From positions 33,124-97,123 of the forward strand of contig CAJTFH010000010.1 of NCBI GenBank assembly GCA_910575545.1: a stretch of 64,000 nt of DNA. Direction: 5' to 3'. This document shows, in pieces, positions 49,160 through 58,295 of this stretch (positions are counted from its first letter, which is position 1; every line of letters begins with the position of its first letter). The position numbers were made by a program, and so were the translations under genes. The notes under the pieces were generated by a model. The model worked only from the letters and a program-made list of their open reading frames with translations. It was not told where the DNA came from and did no database searches. Origin of the DNA: Bacteroidales bacterium (GTDB lineage Bacteria > Bacteroidota > Bacteroidia > Bacteroidales > Muribaculaceae).

Positions 49160-50653
49160 TCAGGCGAATTTTGAGAAGTCTACTTTTCGCATGTCGCCGG
49201 AATTGGCAAATTCTGTGTGGAACGCGAAAGCTGCGTTGAGCGTCGCCGGTGTCTGGCCACCTTTGCTGAGTTTGAGGTAGTCTCTAAGAATCGGACGGTA
49301 GTCGGGATGAGCGCAGTTTTCGATGATTTCATGTGCACGCTGCAGTGGGTCTTTGGCGCGCAGGTCGGCGATGCCCTGGTCTGTTATAAGGATGTCGACA
49401 GAGTGCTCGCTATGGTCAGGATGAGCGACCATCGGCACTATATTGCTTATGAGGCCTTCTTTTGTTACTGACGGGCATGAGAAGATTGAAATGTATGCGT
49501 TACGTGTGAAATCACCTGAACCACCGATGCCATTCATCATTCTTGTGCCGAGCACATGGGTTGAGTTCACGCATCCGAAAATGTCGGCTTCAAGGGCGGT
49601 GTTCATGGCAATAACGCCGAGTCGCCTGATGACTTCCGGGTTGTTTGATATTTCAGCGGGACGCATGAGAATCTTGTCATGGAAAAAGTCGAGGTCGGCA
49701 AACAGCTGCGATTCAACCTCATTGGAGAAGGTCATTGAGCACGTGCTGGCGAATTTGCATTTTCCAGTGCGGAGCAGTTCAAGAACGGAATCCTGTACGA
49801 CTTCGGTATACATCATGAAGTTGGGCAATTCCTTATCCATGCACAGATAGTTCAAGACGGCATTTGCCACGTTGCCCACGCCGCTTTGGAGAGGAAGGAA
49901 CTCTTTGGGGATGCGGCCTTTCTGGTATTCACTGACAAGGAACTTCACAACGTTGGCTCCGATTTTTTCAGAGACGGCATCGGGTTTGGTGAATGCTTTA
50001 ACTCCGTCGAGTTCATTTGTGCGCACGATACCACGCACTTTTGCGGGGTCGATTTTGAGTGTGGGTCGTCCGATGCGGTCATTGGGAGCGAAAATAGGGA
50101 TTTCGCGGCGGTGAGGAGGGTCGAGAGGAAGGTATATGTCGTGCATCCCGAGCAGTGACTGCGGTAGAGCCTCGTTGAGTTCTATGAAAATGTGTTTGGC
50201 TCTGGGCGCGTATGTCGGTATGTTGCCAAGTCCGCATCCGAGAAGCACTTCGCCTTCTTCTGAAATGGCAGCAGCCTCGATAACAGCCACATCTGTGTCG
50301 CCGTAGAACCCGTAACGGGTTTCCTGGGCCATTTCAGATAGGTGGCGGTCGAAGTAGTGTGCGTCGTGGCAGTTGATGCGCTTGCGTAGGTCGGGAGTGT
50401 TCTGATATGGCGCACGCATATTGACCGCATTGTTGCGGGAGAGGATGCCATCGACATGATCGTTGGTTGAAGCTCCGGTGAAGATGTTGACTTTGAAGTC
50501 GCGTCCTTCGGCGTGCTCGCGTTCAGCCTTGTGGGCAACAGCCTCAAGAATGGCCTTGGGATTTCCAGGAGCTGTGAAGCCTGAAAGCCCGAGGGTTGTG
50601 CCGTTTGTAATCATTTCAGCCGCTTCTTCAGCGGTGATAAAATTATAAGCCAT
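49160..50653 (-). CDS. Acetyl-CoA hydrolase/transferase family protein (succinate CoA-transferase type)
   Basis: A 497-residue class I CoA-transferase. 'TLGLSGFTAPGNPKAILEAV' forms the N-terminal CoA-binding region, 'FIELNEALP' lies in the middle, and 'GIGGSGDFTRNAYISIFSCP' is the C-terminal signature with the oxyanion glycines. In Bacteroidales such enzymes move CoA between succinyl- or propionyl-CoA and acetate/succinate during propionate and acetate formation. It is a single gene with its own terminator. Confidence 0.9.
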   Translation of the reverse strand: MAYNFITAEEAAEMITNGTTLGLSGFTAPGNPKAILEAVAHKAEREHAEGRDFKVNIFTGASTNDHVDGILSRNNAVNMRAPYQNTPDLRKRINCHDAHYFDRHLSEMAQETRYGFYGDTDVAVIEAAAISEEGEVLLGCGLGNIPTYAPRAKHIFIELNEALPQSLLGMHDIYLPLDPPHRREIPIFAPNDRIGRPTLKIDPAKVRGIVRTNELDGVKAFTKPDAVSEKIGANVVKFLVSEYQKGRIPKEFLPLQSGVGNVANAVLNYLCMDKELPNFMMYTEVVQDSVLELLRTGKCKFASTCSMTFSNEVESQLFADLDFFHDKILMRPAEISNNPEVIRRLGVIAMNTALEADIFGCVNSTHVLGTRMMNGIGGSGDFTRNAYISIFSCPSVTKEGLISNIVPMVAHPDHSEHSVDILITDQGIADLRAKDPLQRAHEIIENCAHPDYRPILRDYLKLSKGGQTPATLNAAFAFHTEFANSGDMRKVDFSKFA

Positions 50654-50788
50654 AGCAGGTTTTAAGGTTAAAAGTGTTTATTTCGTTTATCATTTATGCC
50701 TGTTATACCGAAATCATTGCGACTTACGACCGCGTTTAAGAGGCGGAATGGCTCATCATGCGGCGGCCATAAAGCCTTGTCTGATGGC

Positions 50789-50819
50789 TTGTGTTTTACC
50801 TCATGATTTCGTAATTTTG
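50789..50819 (+). promoter_or_regulatory. Promoter of miaB
   Basis: TTG at 50789-50791, a 20-base spacer and TAATTTTG at 50812-50819, about 133 bases before the chosen ATG. The 299-base gap between the CoA-transferase and miaB holds no other clear feature. Confidence 0.65.
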
Positions 50820-50952
50820 TGCAAAATTATGATTTTTGAGTCCAACGGGCAAATTCCCAAGTCTGTTTTATAGCACATATTTCGATGGGGTGTGCAAAAA
50901 AAAAATTGGGTGGGGCGTTTGCAGGGGCTTATCAAGAATGCAGTGTTTGTTT

Positions 50953-52326
50953 ATGGATAGAAATATCGACCCCATGGCTGCTGAGGCTTATGGCAAAGCG
51001 CCACGGAAATTATATATTGAAACGTATGGATGCCAGATGAATGTGGCTGACAGTGAGGTTGTGGCATCGATTATGGATACTGCCGGGTATGAGCAGGCCT
51101 CATCGTTGGAAGAGGCTGATGCAGTGTTGATAAACACTTGTTCCATACGCGATAATGCAGAGCAGAAAATCGTTGCACGGTTGCAGTATCTCAATTCGCT
51201 GAAGCGAACCAAAGGGCGCGGAGAATTGGTTGTTGGAGTGATAGGGTGCATGGCCGAAAGGGTTAAGGATATCCTTATCAACGATATGGGGGTTGATCTT
51301 GTTGCAGGGCCTGATTCCTATATGGATCTTCCTAATCTATTTGCTGCGGTTGAGGCGGGTGAAAAAGCTATTAATGTAGAACTCAGCACAACGGAAACCT
51401 ATCGTGATGTAATTCCGGCGCGTATAGGCGGCAACCGTGTTGGTGGATTTGTCAGCATAATGCGTGGGTGTAATAATTTCTGTTCATATTGTATAGTGCC
51501 GTATACACGTGGCAGGGAGCGGAGCCGTGAGGCCGAGAGCATACTGAATGAAGTTGCTGATTTGATGGCGAGGGGTTTTAAGGAGGTCACACTGCTGGGG
51601 CAGAATGTAAACAGCTACCGATATGAGGCTTCTGACGGGACTTCCATCGATTTCGCTTGCCTGCTTGGAATGGTTGCCCAGGCGGCTCCGGATATGAGGA
51701 TCAGGTTTACGACTTCTCATCCGAAAGATATGAGTGATGCGATAATAGACACCATTGCCGCTCATCCCAACATCTGCCATCATATACACTTGCCGGTTCA
51801 GTCGGGGAGTAATAAGGTTTTGAAAGCGATGAACCGCAAATATACCCGGGAATGGTATATGGACAGGATTCGTGCCATCAGGAAGCGTATTCCGGACTGT
51901 GGCATTACAACCGACCTTTTCACCGGGTTCCATGATGAAACGGAGGAGGATTTCATGCAGACTCTTGAGCTTATGCGTGAGGCTGGTTTTGATTCAGCTT
52001 TTATGTTCAAATATTCTGAACGGCCGGGCACATTGGCGGCACGAACAATGCCCGACAATGTTGCCGAGGATGTGAAAATCGACCGTCTTAACCGGATGAT
52101 AGTTGTGCAAAACGAGTTGTCGGCCGAGTCGAACCGGAAAGATGTAGGCAAGATTATGGAAGTTCTGGTTGAAGGTGTTTCAAAACGCAGCCGGGAACAG
52201 TTTATGGGTCGTACGAGCCAGAACAAGGCAGCGGTGTTTCCGAAAGGGGATTATAAGGTCGGCGATTTGGTTAAGGTGCGAGTTGTAGGCAGCTCATCGG
52301 CCACTCTTATATGTGAGTTGGTCTGA
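50953..52326 (+). CDS. miaB: tRNA-2-methylthio-N6-dimethylallyladenosine synthase
   Basis: A 457-residue protein from the ATG at 50953; the frame is open from 50836, but the added part does not resemble the family. The UPF0004 domain has Cys27 in 'ETYGCQMNVADSE', Cys in 'INTCSIRDNAEQ' and in 'VIGCMAERV' for the auxiliary cluster. The radical SAM Cys are 173, 177 and 180 in 'RGCNNFCSYCIVPYTRGRER'. A TRAM domain closes the protein ('MGRTSQNKAAVFPKGDYKVG'). It methylthiolates A37 of tRNAs reading U-starting codons. It is 209 bases from ftsX. Confidence 0.93.
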   Translation: MDRNIDPMAAEAYGKAPRKLYIETYGCQMNVADSEVVASIMDTAGYEQASSLEEADAVLINTCSIRDNAEQKIVARLQYLNSLKRTKGRGELVVGVIGCMAERVKDILINDMGVDLVAGPDSYMDLPNLFAAVEAGEKAINVELSTTETYRDVIPARIGGNRVGGFVSIMRGCNNFCSYCIVPYTRGRERSREAESILNEVADLMARGFKEVTLLGQNVNSYRYEASDGTSIDFACLLGMVAQAAPDMRIRFTTSHPKDMSDAIIDTIAAHPNICHHIHLPVQSGSNKVLKAMNRKYTREWYMDRIRAIRKRIPDCGITTDLFTGFHDETEEDFMQTLELMREAGFDSAFMFKYSERPGTLAARTMPDNVAEDVKIDRLNRMIVVQNELSAESNRKDVGKIMEVLVEGVSKRSREQFMGRTSQNKAAVFPKGDYKVGDLVKVRVVGSSSATLICELV

Positions 52327-52339
52327 TCGGATATTGAAT

Positions 52340-52377
52340 CCTTCTATGCCTGAATAAACCTTCTGTGCCTGAATAAA
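52340..52377. repeat. Tandem 19-bp repeat behind miaB
   Basis: CCTTCTATGCCTGAATAAA and CCTTCTGTGCCTGAATAAA lie back to back with one mismatch, 14 bases behind the miaB stop. Confidence 0.7.
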
Positions 52378-52435
52378 TATGCCGGTGCGTTTTAATTGCT
52401 GTCATTGCCTCGGATTTAAAATATTTGTTAAATCA

Positions 52436-52467
52436 CTTGACATGGGGGGCGTCAGATAGTAAATTTG
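52436..52467 (+). promoter_or_regulatory. Promoter of the ftsX-queA gene set
   Basis: TTG at 52436-52438 (in TTGACA), a 21-base spacer and TAAATTTG at 52460-52467, 69 bases before the ATG of ftsX. Confidence 0.7.
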
Positions 52468-52535
52468 CATGAAATTTGGTGGGGTGTGGCGTGGCGGTAG
52501 CCGCGAAAAAGAAGGGAAAGATTGTTTTTGGACGT

Positions 52536-53408
52536 ATGGAGCAGAAAAAACATAACCGTATGGCGGGCTGGGGAGACTATGTGACCTCTACCATAAGTGT
52601 TACATTGGTGCTATTTATTCTTGGCCTGGTAGGTGTGGTAAATATAACATTCACAGGCATAAACCGCCAAATCAAGGAACGGATGGGGTTTACGGTAGTG
52701 CTGGCTGACAGCATCACTCCTGCGATGGCAGATTCCTTGAAGTCGGCCTGTGGTTCGGCGCATTATGTATCCACATTCAAATATCTTTCGGCCGAAGATG
52801 TGCTTGCAGAGGAAACCGCAGGGGAGGGGGCTGACATAGTGGATTTGCTGGGGGTGAATCCTTATGCCCCTATGATTGAAATAAAGCTAAAGGCGGAATA
52901 TGCCGATGTGGATAGCATTGCGGGTATCGTGCCGTCATGGAAGATGAGGCCGGAGGTGCAAGAGGTTACTGTAAACACTGAAATGATCGGCAACCTTAAC
53001 CGGAATGCGAGGATGGTGAATATGGTGCTGATTATCATGGCGGCGGCGCTTCTGTTGATTTCATTTGTGCTTATCAATAACACAGTGAGGCTTACGGTTT
53101 ATTCGCGCAGGTTCCTTATTCACACTATGAAGCTGGTGGGTGCTAAAGGCGGTTTTATCAGGCGTCCGTTCCTGGTTATTAATGCTGTGCAGGGTGTTGT
53201 GGCCGGATTGTTTGCAGCAGGTATGCTTGCCGCATTGGTAACATGGGGCAAGACATGGGGCGATGGCCTTGAGAGCCTGTTGCCGTGGAACCTGGTTGGG
53301 GCGGTTATGTGTGTATTGCTTATTCTCGGAGTGGTAATCTGTGTGGTTGCGGCATTGTTTGCCACTAACCGTTATCTCCGGAAAAATTATGATGAAATGT
53401 TTGACTGA
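52536..53408 (+). CDS. ftsX: Cell division protein FtsX (permease-like)
   Basis: A 290-residue protein from the ATG at 52536; upstream TTG/GTG codons in frame are less likely. Membrane helices are at about residues 20-42, 165-188, 218-240 and 255-280, with a periplasmic loop of about 120 residues between helices 1 and 2, the FtsX topology. The motif 'LINNTVRLTVYSRRFLIHTM' is typical. With FtsE it regulates peptidoglycan hydrolases at the division site; ftsE is not in this window. It starts the conserved Bacteroidetes set ftsX-DUF3098-uppP-truB-queA. Confidence 0.9.
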   Translation: MEQKKHNRMAGWGDYVTSTISVTLVLFILGLVGVVNITFTGINRQIKERMGFTVVLADSITPAMADSLKSACGSAHYVSTFKYLSAEDVLAEETAGEGADIVDLLGVNPYAPMIEIKLKAEYADVDSIAGIVPSWKMRPEVQEVTVNTEMIGNLNRNARMVNMVLIIMAAALLLISFVLINNTVRLTVYSRRFLIHTMKLVGAKGGFIRRPFLVINAVQGVVAGLFAAGMLAALVTWGKTWGDGLESLLPWNLVGAVMCVLLILGVVICVVAALFATNRYLRKNYDEMFD

Positions 53409-53474
53409 CATCATTGCTATCACCGGATGTGATTGACGGCTATGGCAGGATTGATGATTTAAAAAAGATACTTT

Positions 53475-53792
53475 ATGATAGCTGAATCAGATAAAAAAGA
53501 CCGAACCCCCTGGCGCAAACCTGGGAGTGCGGCCGATAAAAGTAAAGACAGTGGCTTGCAAAAGGAATCCGTGAATGAATTTCCGTTGGGACGCCGTAAT
53601 TTTATTTGGATGGGGGTGTCGGCTGCTGTGATTATTGTGGGTTTCCTTTTGATGCTCGGTAGCGGCTCTACAGAAGAATTCAATCCTGACATTTTCAGTG
53701 CCAGACGAATTGTGGTAGGGCCTACTTTGGCATTTTTGGGGTTTGTTGCGATGGGTGTGTCGATTATAAGACGTCCCGGAAAGAAAGCCTAA
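53475..53792 (+). CDS. DUF3098 domain-containing membrane protein
   Basis: A 105-residue protein with a polar N-terminal half and two membrane helices at about residues 44-65 ('FIWMGVSAAVIIVGFLLMLG') and 80-98. Between them lies 'STEEFNPDIFSARRIVVGPT', the strongly conserved DUF3098 segment. The family has no known function but is nearly always found between ftsX and uppP in Bacteroidetes, as here. The stop is directly followed by an inverted-end repeat. Confidence 0.87.
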   Translation: MIAESDKKDRTPWRKPGSAADKSKDSGLQKESVNEFPLGRRNFIWMGVSAAVIIVGFLLMLGSGSTEEFNPDIFSARRIVVGPTLAFLGFVAMGVSIIRRPGKKA

Positions 53793-53793
53793 A

Positions 53794-53982
53794 TGTGTGT
53801 TTGGAGTTACTATATTAATAATTAATTGAGTTATATTGAGTCATTTCAAATATATCTTGAAATAATTTGGGGCGCTTTTCACAAATCCTTTCTGTCACGA
53901 TGCCAGCATCGCTTCATAAACTTGCGAAAATTCCTCCAAAATTCTCTCAATATATATTTGATTAAATTCAGAGACACTCTAT
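53794..53982 (-). repeat. Dispersed inverted-end repeat, copy B (about 189 bp)
   Basis: Read on the minus strand it starts ATAGAGTGTCTCTGAATTTA, continues with ATCAAATATATATTGAGAG and has a central hairpin CGATGC-TG-GCATCG (53898-53911). It ends TTATTAATATAGTAACTCC followed by AAACACAC. It aligns end to end with copy A (61815-62007) at roughly 70% by eye; the outer ends are more decayed. It begins one base behind the DUF3098 stop codon and fills the gap before uppP, inside a conserved operon. Confidence 0.75.
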
Positions 53983-53994
53983 CAGAAAAATATT

Positions 53995-54831
53995 ATGGAT
54001 TGGTTAGACGCTCTCATATTGGGCATCGTTCAAGGGCTTTCGGAATATCTTCCTATCAGTAGCAGCGGTCACCTTGAAATTTTCAAACAGATTTTAGGGC
54101 TTGACCTTAATCCGGACAAGTCGCTTGAATTCAGTGTTATGCTGCATGTGGCTACAGTGTTAAGCACAATTGTTGTTTTATGGCGGGAGTTCGTGCCATT
54201 AGTGGTGTCGTTTTTCACGTTCAGACGAGACAGCGGATTCTATTATGTATGCAAGATATTGCTATCGTGTGTTCCGGTTGCCGTTGTGGGACTTTTATTC
54301 AAAGATGACATTGCTGCATTGTTTGAAGGGAATCTGAAAATTGTCGGAGCATGTCTGCTTGTGACAGCCGCATTGCTGAGTTTTGCATATTTCTATCGCG
54401 GCAAACCGCAGGCATCCGGGTTGCCGGCAAAAACTCCACGTGATATAAGTTGGCGGGACGCGTTTGTTATAGGCTGCGCGCAAGCGGTGGCTGTATTACC
54501 GGGGCTTAGCCGTTCTGGTTCTACGATTGCAACGGGTATTTTGTTAGGTGACAAAAAGGAGGCGGTAGCCCGTTTCTCTTTTTTCATGGTGATAATACCG
54601 ATTCTTGGCGAAGGATTGCTTGACATAAAAAAGATGTTTGAACCGTCAACAGCTATGGCCAGCGCCGGTGGTTCAGAAGTGTCGCTTCTGGCGCTGATTG
54701 TCGGTTTCGTAGCATCGTTTGTTGTGGGCTGCCTTGCGTGCCGTTGGATGCTTGAGATTGTTAAAAAAGGTAAGCTCGTATGGTTTGCAGTGTATTGTGT
54801 GGCTGTCGGGCTTCTTTGCCTGTGCTGGTAA
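53995..54831 (+). CDS. uppP: Undecaprenyl-diphosphate phosphatase
   Basis: A 278-residue polytopic membrane enzyme of the BacA/UppP family. The two active-site motifs are present: 'GLSEYLPISSSGHLEIF' near residue 17 (Glu and the Ser/Gly loop) and 'LPGLSRSGSTIATGI' near residue 168 (Arg and Ser). It removes a phosphate from undecaprenyl diphosphate so that the lipid can carry peptidoglycan and O-antigen units again. The ATG lies 12 bases behind repeat copy B. Confidence 0.93.
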   Translation: MDWLDALILGIVQGLSEYLPISSSGHLEIFKQILGLDLNPDKSLEFSVMLHVATVLSTIVVLWREFVPLVVSFFTFRRDSGFYYVCKILLSCVPVAVVGLLFKDDIAALFEGNLKIVGACLLVTAALLSFAYFYRGKPQASGLPAKTPRDISWRDAFVIGCAQAVAVLPGLSRSGSTIATGILLGDKKEAVARFSFFMVIIPILGEGLLDIKKMFEPSTAMASAGGSEVSLLALIVGFVASFVVGCLACRWMLEIVKKGKLVWFAVYCVAVGLLCLCW

Positions 54832-54856
54832 GTTTCCATAAGCAAAAAAAGAGCAG

Positions 54857-55735
54857 ATGGATTTGAATGGCGTTGCGGTGTCATATGGCGGAAAAATCTT
54901 GCGTCCGCTTGAGGGGGAAGTGCTTGTGGTTGACAAGCCGTTGGGTTGGTCGTCGTTTCATGTGGTGAAGCGTTTGCGTGGGGCATTGTCGTCGCGCTTG
55001 AAGAAAGCCGGAATAAAGAAAATCAAAGTGGGACATGCCGGCACGCTTGACCCATTGGCTACCGGAGTAATGGTCATATGCATAGGGAAAGCCACCAAAC
55101 GCATCGATGAGCTGCAGGCAGGTGTGAAAGAGTATGTGGCGACTGTGAAATTGGGAGCTACGACTCCATCATTTGATCTGGAAACTCCGATTGATGAGGT
55201 TTATCCTGTTGAGCACATAACGCGTCAGCTGGTTGAGAGCTCGCTTGAGAAATTCCGGGGCCGTATAGAGCAGGTGCCACCGACATATTCTGCCTGTAAG
55301 GTTGACGGATGCAGGGCCTATAAAATGGCCAGAAAGGGGGAGGATGTGGAACTGAAGCCCAAGACATTGGTGATAGATGCCATTGAATTGCTTGATTATA
55401 CCGGGGATGAAATCACGATAAGAGTGGTTTGTAGCAAGGGAACATATATCCGGGCGCTTGCCCGCGACATAGGGAAGGCGCTTGATTCGGGGGCTCATCT
55501 GACAGCTTTGCGCCGTGTAAGGGTGGGCGACAATGATTTGGCGATTGCGTTGTCGGTAGAGGATGCAGTGAAGATGCTGTGTGATGCTCCGATGACAGTC
55601 GGTGATGATAATGGAAATGAGGTGGAGGTGTCTGAGGCTGTATTCCACTGCTCTTCATTTGAAAAAGCCGACATAAAACCGTTTGCCGAAAGAATGCATG
55701 GCGCCAACGGGTGGCTTCCCCGCATATCGAAATAA
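54857..55735 (+). CDS. truB: tRNA pseudouridine(55) synthase
   Basis: A 292-residue protein. The catalytic motif 'GHAGTLDPLATGVM' holds Asp65. 'QVPPTYSACKVDGCRAYKMA' and 'VVCSKGTYIRALARDIG' are family motifs II and III. The C-terminal 50 residues after about 235 are acidic and less conserved. It isomerises U55 in the T-loop of tRNAs. It lies 25 bases behind uppP and 25 bases before queA in the same direction. Confidence 0.93.
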   Translation: MDLNGVAVSYGGKILRPLEGEVLVVDKPLGWSSFHVVKRLRGALSSRLKKAGIKKIKVGHAGTLDPLATGVMVICIGKATKRIDELQAGVKEYVATVKLGATTPSFDLETPIDEVYPVEHITRQLVESSLEKFRGRIEQVPPTYSACKVDGCRAYKMARKGEDVELKPKTLVIDAIELLDYTGDEITIRVVCSKGTYIRALARDIGKALDSGAHLTALRRVRVGDNDLAIALSVEDAVKMLCDAPMTVGDDNGNEVEVSEAVFHCSSFEKADIKPFAERMHGANGWLPRISK

Positions 55736-55760
55736 CAACTAAAAACATAAGAACAACGAA

Positions 55761-56813
55761 ATGAAGTTATCACAATTCAAGTTCAAGTTGCCGGAAGACT
55801 TGATTGCACAGCATCCCGCTGATAACCGTGATGAATGTAAGCTCATGGTGGTGCATCGCCGCAGCGGAGAAATCGAGCATAAAGTTTTCAAAGATGTAAT
55901 TCAGTATTTCAACGAGGGGGATGTCATGGTGTTCAATGATACCTTGGTTTTCCCTGCACGCTTATATGGGAATAAAGAGAAGACCGGAGCCCGTATAGAG
56001 GTTTTCTTGCTTAGGGAATTAAACACCGAGCATAAGTTGTGGGATGTGTTGGTTGAGCCTGCGAGAAAAATTCGTATAGGGAACAAATTGTATTTCGGCG
56101 ACGATGAATCGATGGTGGCCGAAGTCATAGATAACACCACTTCGCGTGGGCGCACTTTGCGGTTCTTATATGACGGGCCTCATGAGGAGTTTAAGGCTAA
56201 CCTGTTCAAACTCGGCTCTACACCTCTGCCGGAGTATATAAAACGTGAACCTGAGGCAATCGACGCAGAAATGTACCAGACTATTTTTGCGAAAAACGAG
56301 GGGGCTGTTGTAGCTCCGGCAGCCGGATTACATTTCAGCCGAGAGGTGATGAAACGGCTTGAAATCAAAGGGGTGGAACAGGGATTCCTGACCGTTCACA
56401 GCGGCCTTGGCGCTTTCAGGGAGATTGATGTCGAGGATTTGACCAAACACCGCATGGATTCGGAGGATATGAGTGTCAGCCAGGAATTGGTGGATTTGGT
56501 CAACAGTGCTAAGGATAACGGGAAGCAGGTATGTGCGGTCGGAACATCTACTTTGCGTGGCATAGCGAGCGCGGTCAGTATGGGGGGGCATATGAAGACC
56601 TATACCGGCTGGACTAACAAATTCATTTTCCCCCCATATGATTTCACCGTTTCAACGGCGCTTGTGACAGGTTTCCATATGCCTTATTCAACAATGCTGA
56701 TGATGGTCACAGCCTTCGGCGGATATCAGCTGATTATGACCGCATATGAGGAAGCTATCAAACAGGGTTACAAGTTCGGGGCATATGGCGATGCAATGCT
56801 TGTGATTGATTGA
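55761..56813 (+). CDS. queA: S-adenosylmethionine:tRNA ribosyltransferase-isomerase
   Basis: A 350-residue protein. '[20 protein letters not shown]' and '[20 protein letters not shown]' are the N-terminal signature. '[20 protein letters not shown]', '[16 protein letters not shown]' and '[20 protein letters not shown]' are the core motifs. It adds the ribosyl part of SAM to preQ1 in tRNA, making epoxyqueuosine. The size and start agree with the family. It closes the ftsX-queA set. Confidence 0.93.
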   Translation: MKLSQFKFKLPEDLIAQHPADNRDECKLMVVHRRSGEIEHKVFKDVIQYFNEGDVMVFNDTLVFPARLYGNKEKTGARIEVFLLRELNTEHKLWDVLVEPARKIRIGNKLYFGDDESMVAEVIDNTTSRGRTLRFLYDGPHEEFKANLFKLGSTPLPEYIKREPEAIDAEMYQTIFAKNEGAVVAPAAGLHFSREVMKRLEIKGVEQGFLTVHSGLGAFREIDVEDLTKHRMDSEDMSVSQELVDLVNSAKDNGKQVCAVGTSTLRGIASAVSMGGHMKTYTGWTNKFIFPPYDFTVSTALVTGFHMPYSTMLMMVTAFGGYQLIMTAYEEAIKQGYKFGAYGDAMLVID

Positions 56814-56847
56814 AACTGCATGATTACTGTTAACTGGCGGTCTGATA

Positions 56848-57363
56848 ATGGAAAATGAAAGAGATGGCAGGGTAGGGCGCGTAATACAGGCCGGTAGGCA
56901 AATGCTTACTGCAGCCCGCACTGCGCCTAAAGGTAGAGGTGTCGACATAATAGAGTGTGCATTGCTTGACAAAGATGATATTGCCCGGGTGTCGGAAACC
57001 ATGAAGGTGCTTTATGCTGAAACCGGACGTGAGGTTTATAACCGTGATTCCGATAACATCATGAAAGCCGATGCTATGTTTGTTGTTGCGACCCGCGATA
57101 TGCCGCTGGGGCTTAATTGCCGCCATTGCGGTTTTGCGACTTGCGAAGAGAAGCCTGTGGGTGTGCCCTGCGCAATAAATTCGGTTGATGTCGGCATCGC
57201 TATAGGATCGGCGGTTTCGGTTGCAGCGGATTGCAGAATTGATTGCCGGGTTATGTTTTCTGCCGGTATGGCTGCGGAGAGAATGAATCTCTTTGACGGC
57301 TGCCGACAGTATTTTTGTATGCCTCTGAGCTGTTCGTCGAAAAACCCGTTTTTCGACAGATGA
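56848..57363 (+). CDS. DUF2148 ferredoxin-domain protein
   Basis: A 171-residue protein. The Cys-rich motif 'LNCRHCGFATCEEKPVGVPC' (about residues 91-110) fits the DUF2148 family, which is thought to bind a 4Fe-4S cluster. N-terminal 'TAARTAPKGRGVDIIECALL' and 'SVAADCRIDCRVMFSAGMAA' are the other conserved segments. It lies 34 bases behind queA and is probably cotranscribed; the nearby radical SAM and queuosine genes do not define a role. Confidence 0.82.
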   Translation: MENERDGRVGRVIQAGRQMLTAARTAPKGRGVDIIECALLDKDDIARVSETMKVLYAETGREVYNRDSDNIMKADAMFVVATRDMPLGLNCRHCGFATCEEKPVGVPCAINSVDVGIAIGSAVSVAADCRIDCRVMFSAGMAAERMNLFDGCRQYFCMPLSCSSKNPFFDR

Positions 57364-57453
57364 CGGTTGTCGTGATTCAGACGCGTTTTCAGTGTATCCC
57401 AGCCATTTGAGAGTGGGTATTAAAACTATCTTGAAAAAAATGGCGTGACAGTA

Positions 57454-57483
57454 TTGCAGAATAAAAAAAAATACGTACCTTTG
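57454..57483 (+). promoter_or_regulatory. Promoter of tRNA-His
   Basis: TTG at 57454-57456, a 19-base spacer and TACCTTTG at 57476-57483, 30 bases before the tRNA. Confidence 0.7.
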
Positions 57484-57513
57484 CAGCGTCAAACCAACAA
57501 GGTTTGAATAAAT

Positions 57514-57588
<75 letters not shown>

Positions 57589-57592
57589 CTTA

Positions 57593-57635
57593 AAAAACAG
57601 GGATGCTGCATATACTATGCAGCATCCCTGTTTTT
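57593..57635 (+). terminator. Terminator behind tRNA-His
   Basis: Perfect 20-bp arms (AAAAACAGGGATGCTGCATA with its complement) around a TAC loop, the second arm ending in TTTTT. Confidence 0.9.
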
Positions 57636-57719
57636 GTCGCCACCATATGATGATGTATGTGTGCCATAGCGAGGAGCGCATTGTCGTGGCCACTATAATA
57701 ACCAACAGGATAATCAATT

Positions 57720-58295
57720 ATGACACATATCAACACGGCTGATTTAGTCGGTCAACAACAGAAAACGGTTGCGGAATTTGATAAAGCGATAAGCCTGTGC
57801 AGGAAAGTTTATGAAACAAAGCTGCGGGATTACGGAGCATCATGGCGTTTGATGCGGCCAGCTTCTGTTACAGACCAGATTCTTATCAAAGCCGACCGCA
57901 TAAGGTCGTTGGAAATTAAAGGGAATGCACAGGTTGACGAAGGGATTATTGATGGATTCATTGCCATTGTGAATTACGGCATCATTGCGTTAATCCAGTC
58001 AGCCAAAGGTTTTGCGTCTGGTAAGGATATCTCATCAGAAGAGGCGTTAACGTTGTATGACCTGTATATGGGTGAAACCAGGGCGTTGATGCTTAAAAAG
58101 AATCACGATTACGATGAAGCATGGCGCAAGATGAGAGTAAGTTCATATACCGACTTGATTCTAATGAAGCTGATGCGCACCAAAGAAATTGAAGACCATT
58201 GTGGTGAAACCGAGATGTCGGAAGGGGTGGAAGGAAATTATCAGGATATGGTCAACTATGCTATTTTCGGCATCATAAAACTCTCTGAGCAATGA
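57720..58295 (+). CDS. DUF1599 domain-containing protein
   Basis: A 191-residue protein with two copies of the DUF1599 (nucleotide-modification-associated) motif: 'YGASWRLMRPASVTDQILIK' near residue 40 and 'YDEAWRKMRVSSYTDLILMK' near residue 137. Each is followed by helices of the type 'VNYGIIALIQ'. The internal duplication is visible in the sequence. A role in nucleotide metabolism is suggested by the family name only. The TGA overlaps the next ATG by 4 bases. Confidence 0.87.
   Translation: MTHINTADLVGQQQKTVAEFDKAISLCRKVYETKLRDYGASWRLMRPASVTDQILIKADRIRSLEIKGNAQVDEGIIDGFIAIVNYGIIALIQSAKGFASGKDISSEEALTLYDLYMGETRALMLKKNHDYDEAWRKMRVSSYTDLILMKLMRTKEIEDHCGETEMSEGVEGNYQDMVNYAIFGIIKLSEQ

Noticed and set aside
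56830..57492. 220-codon minus-strand frame opposite the DUF2148 gene
   Set aside because: The plus-strand protein has the conserved Cys motif; the antisense frame also covers the tRNA-His promoter and shows no domain.
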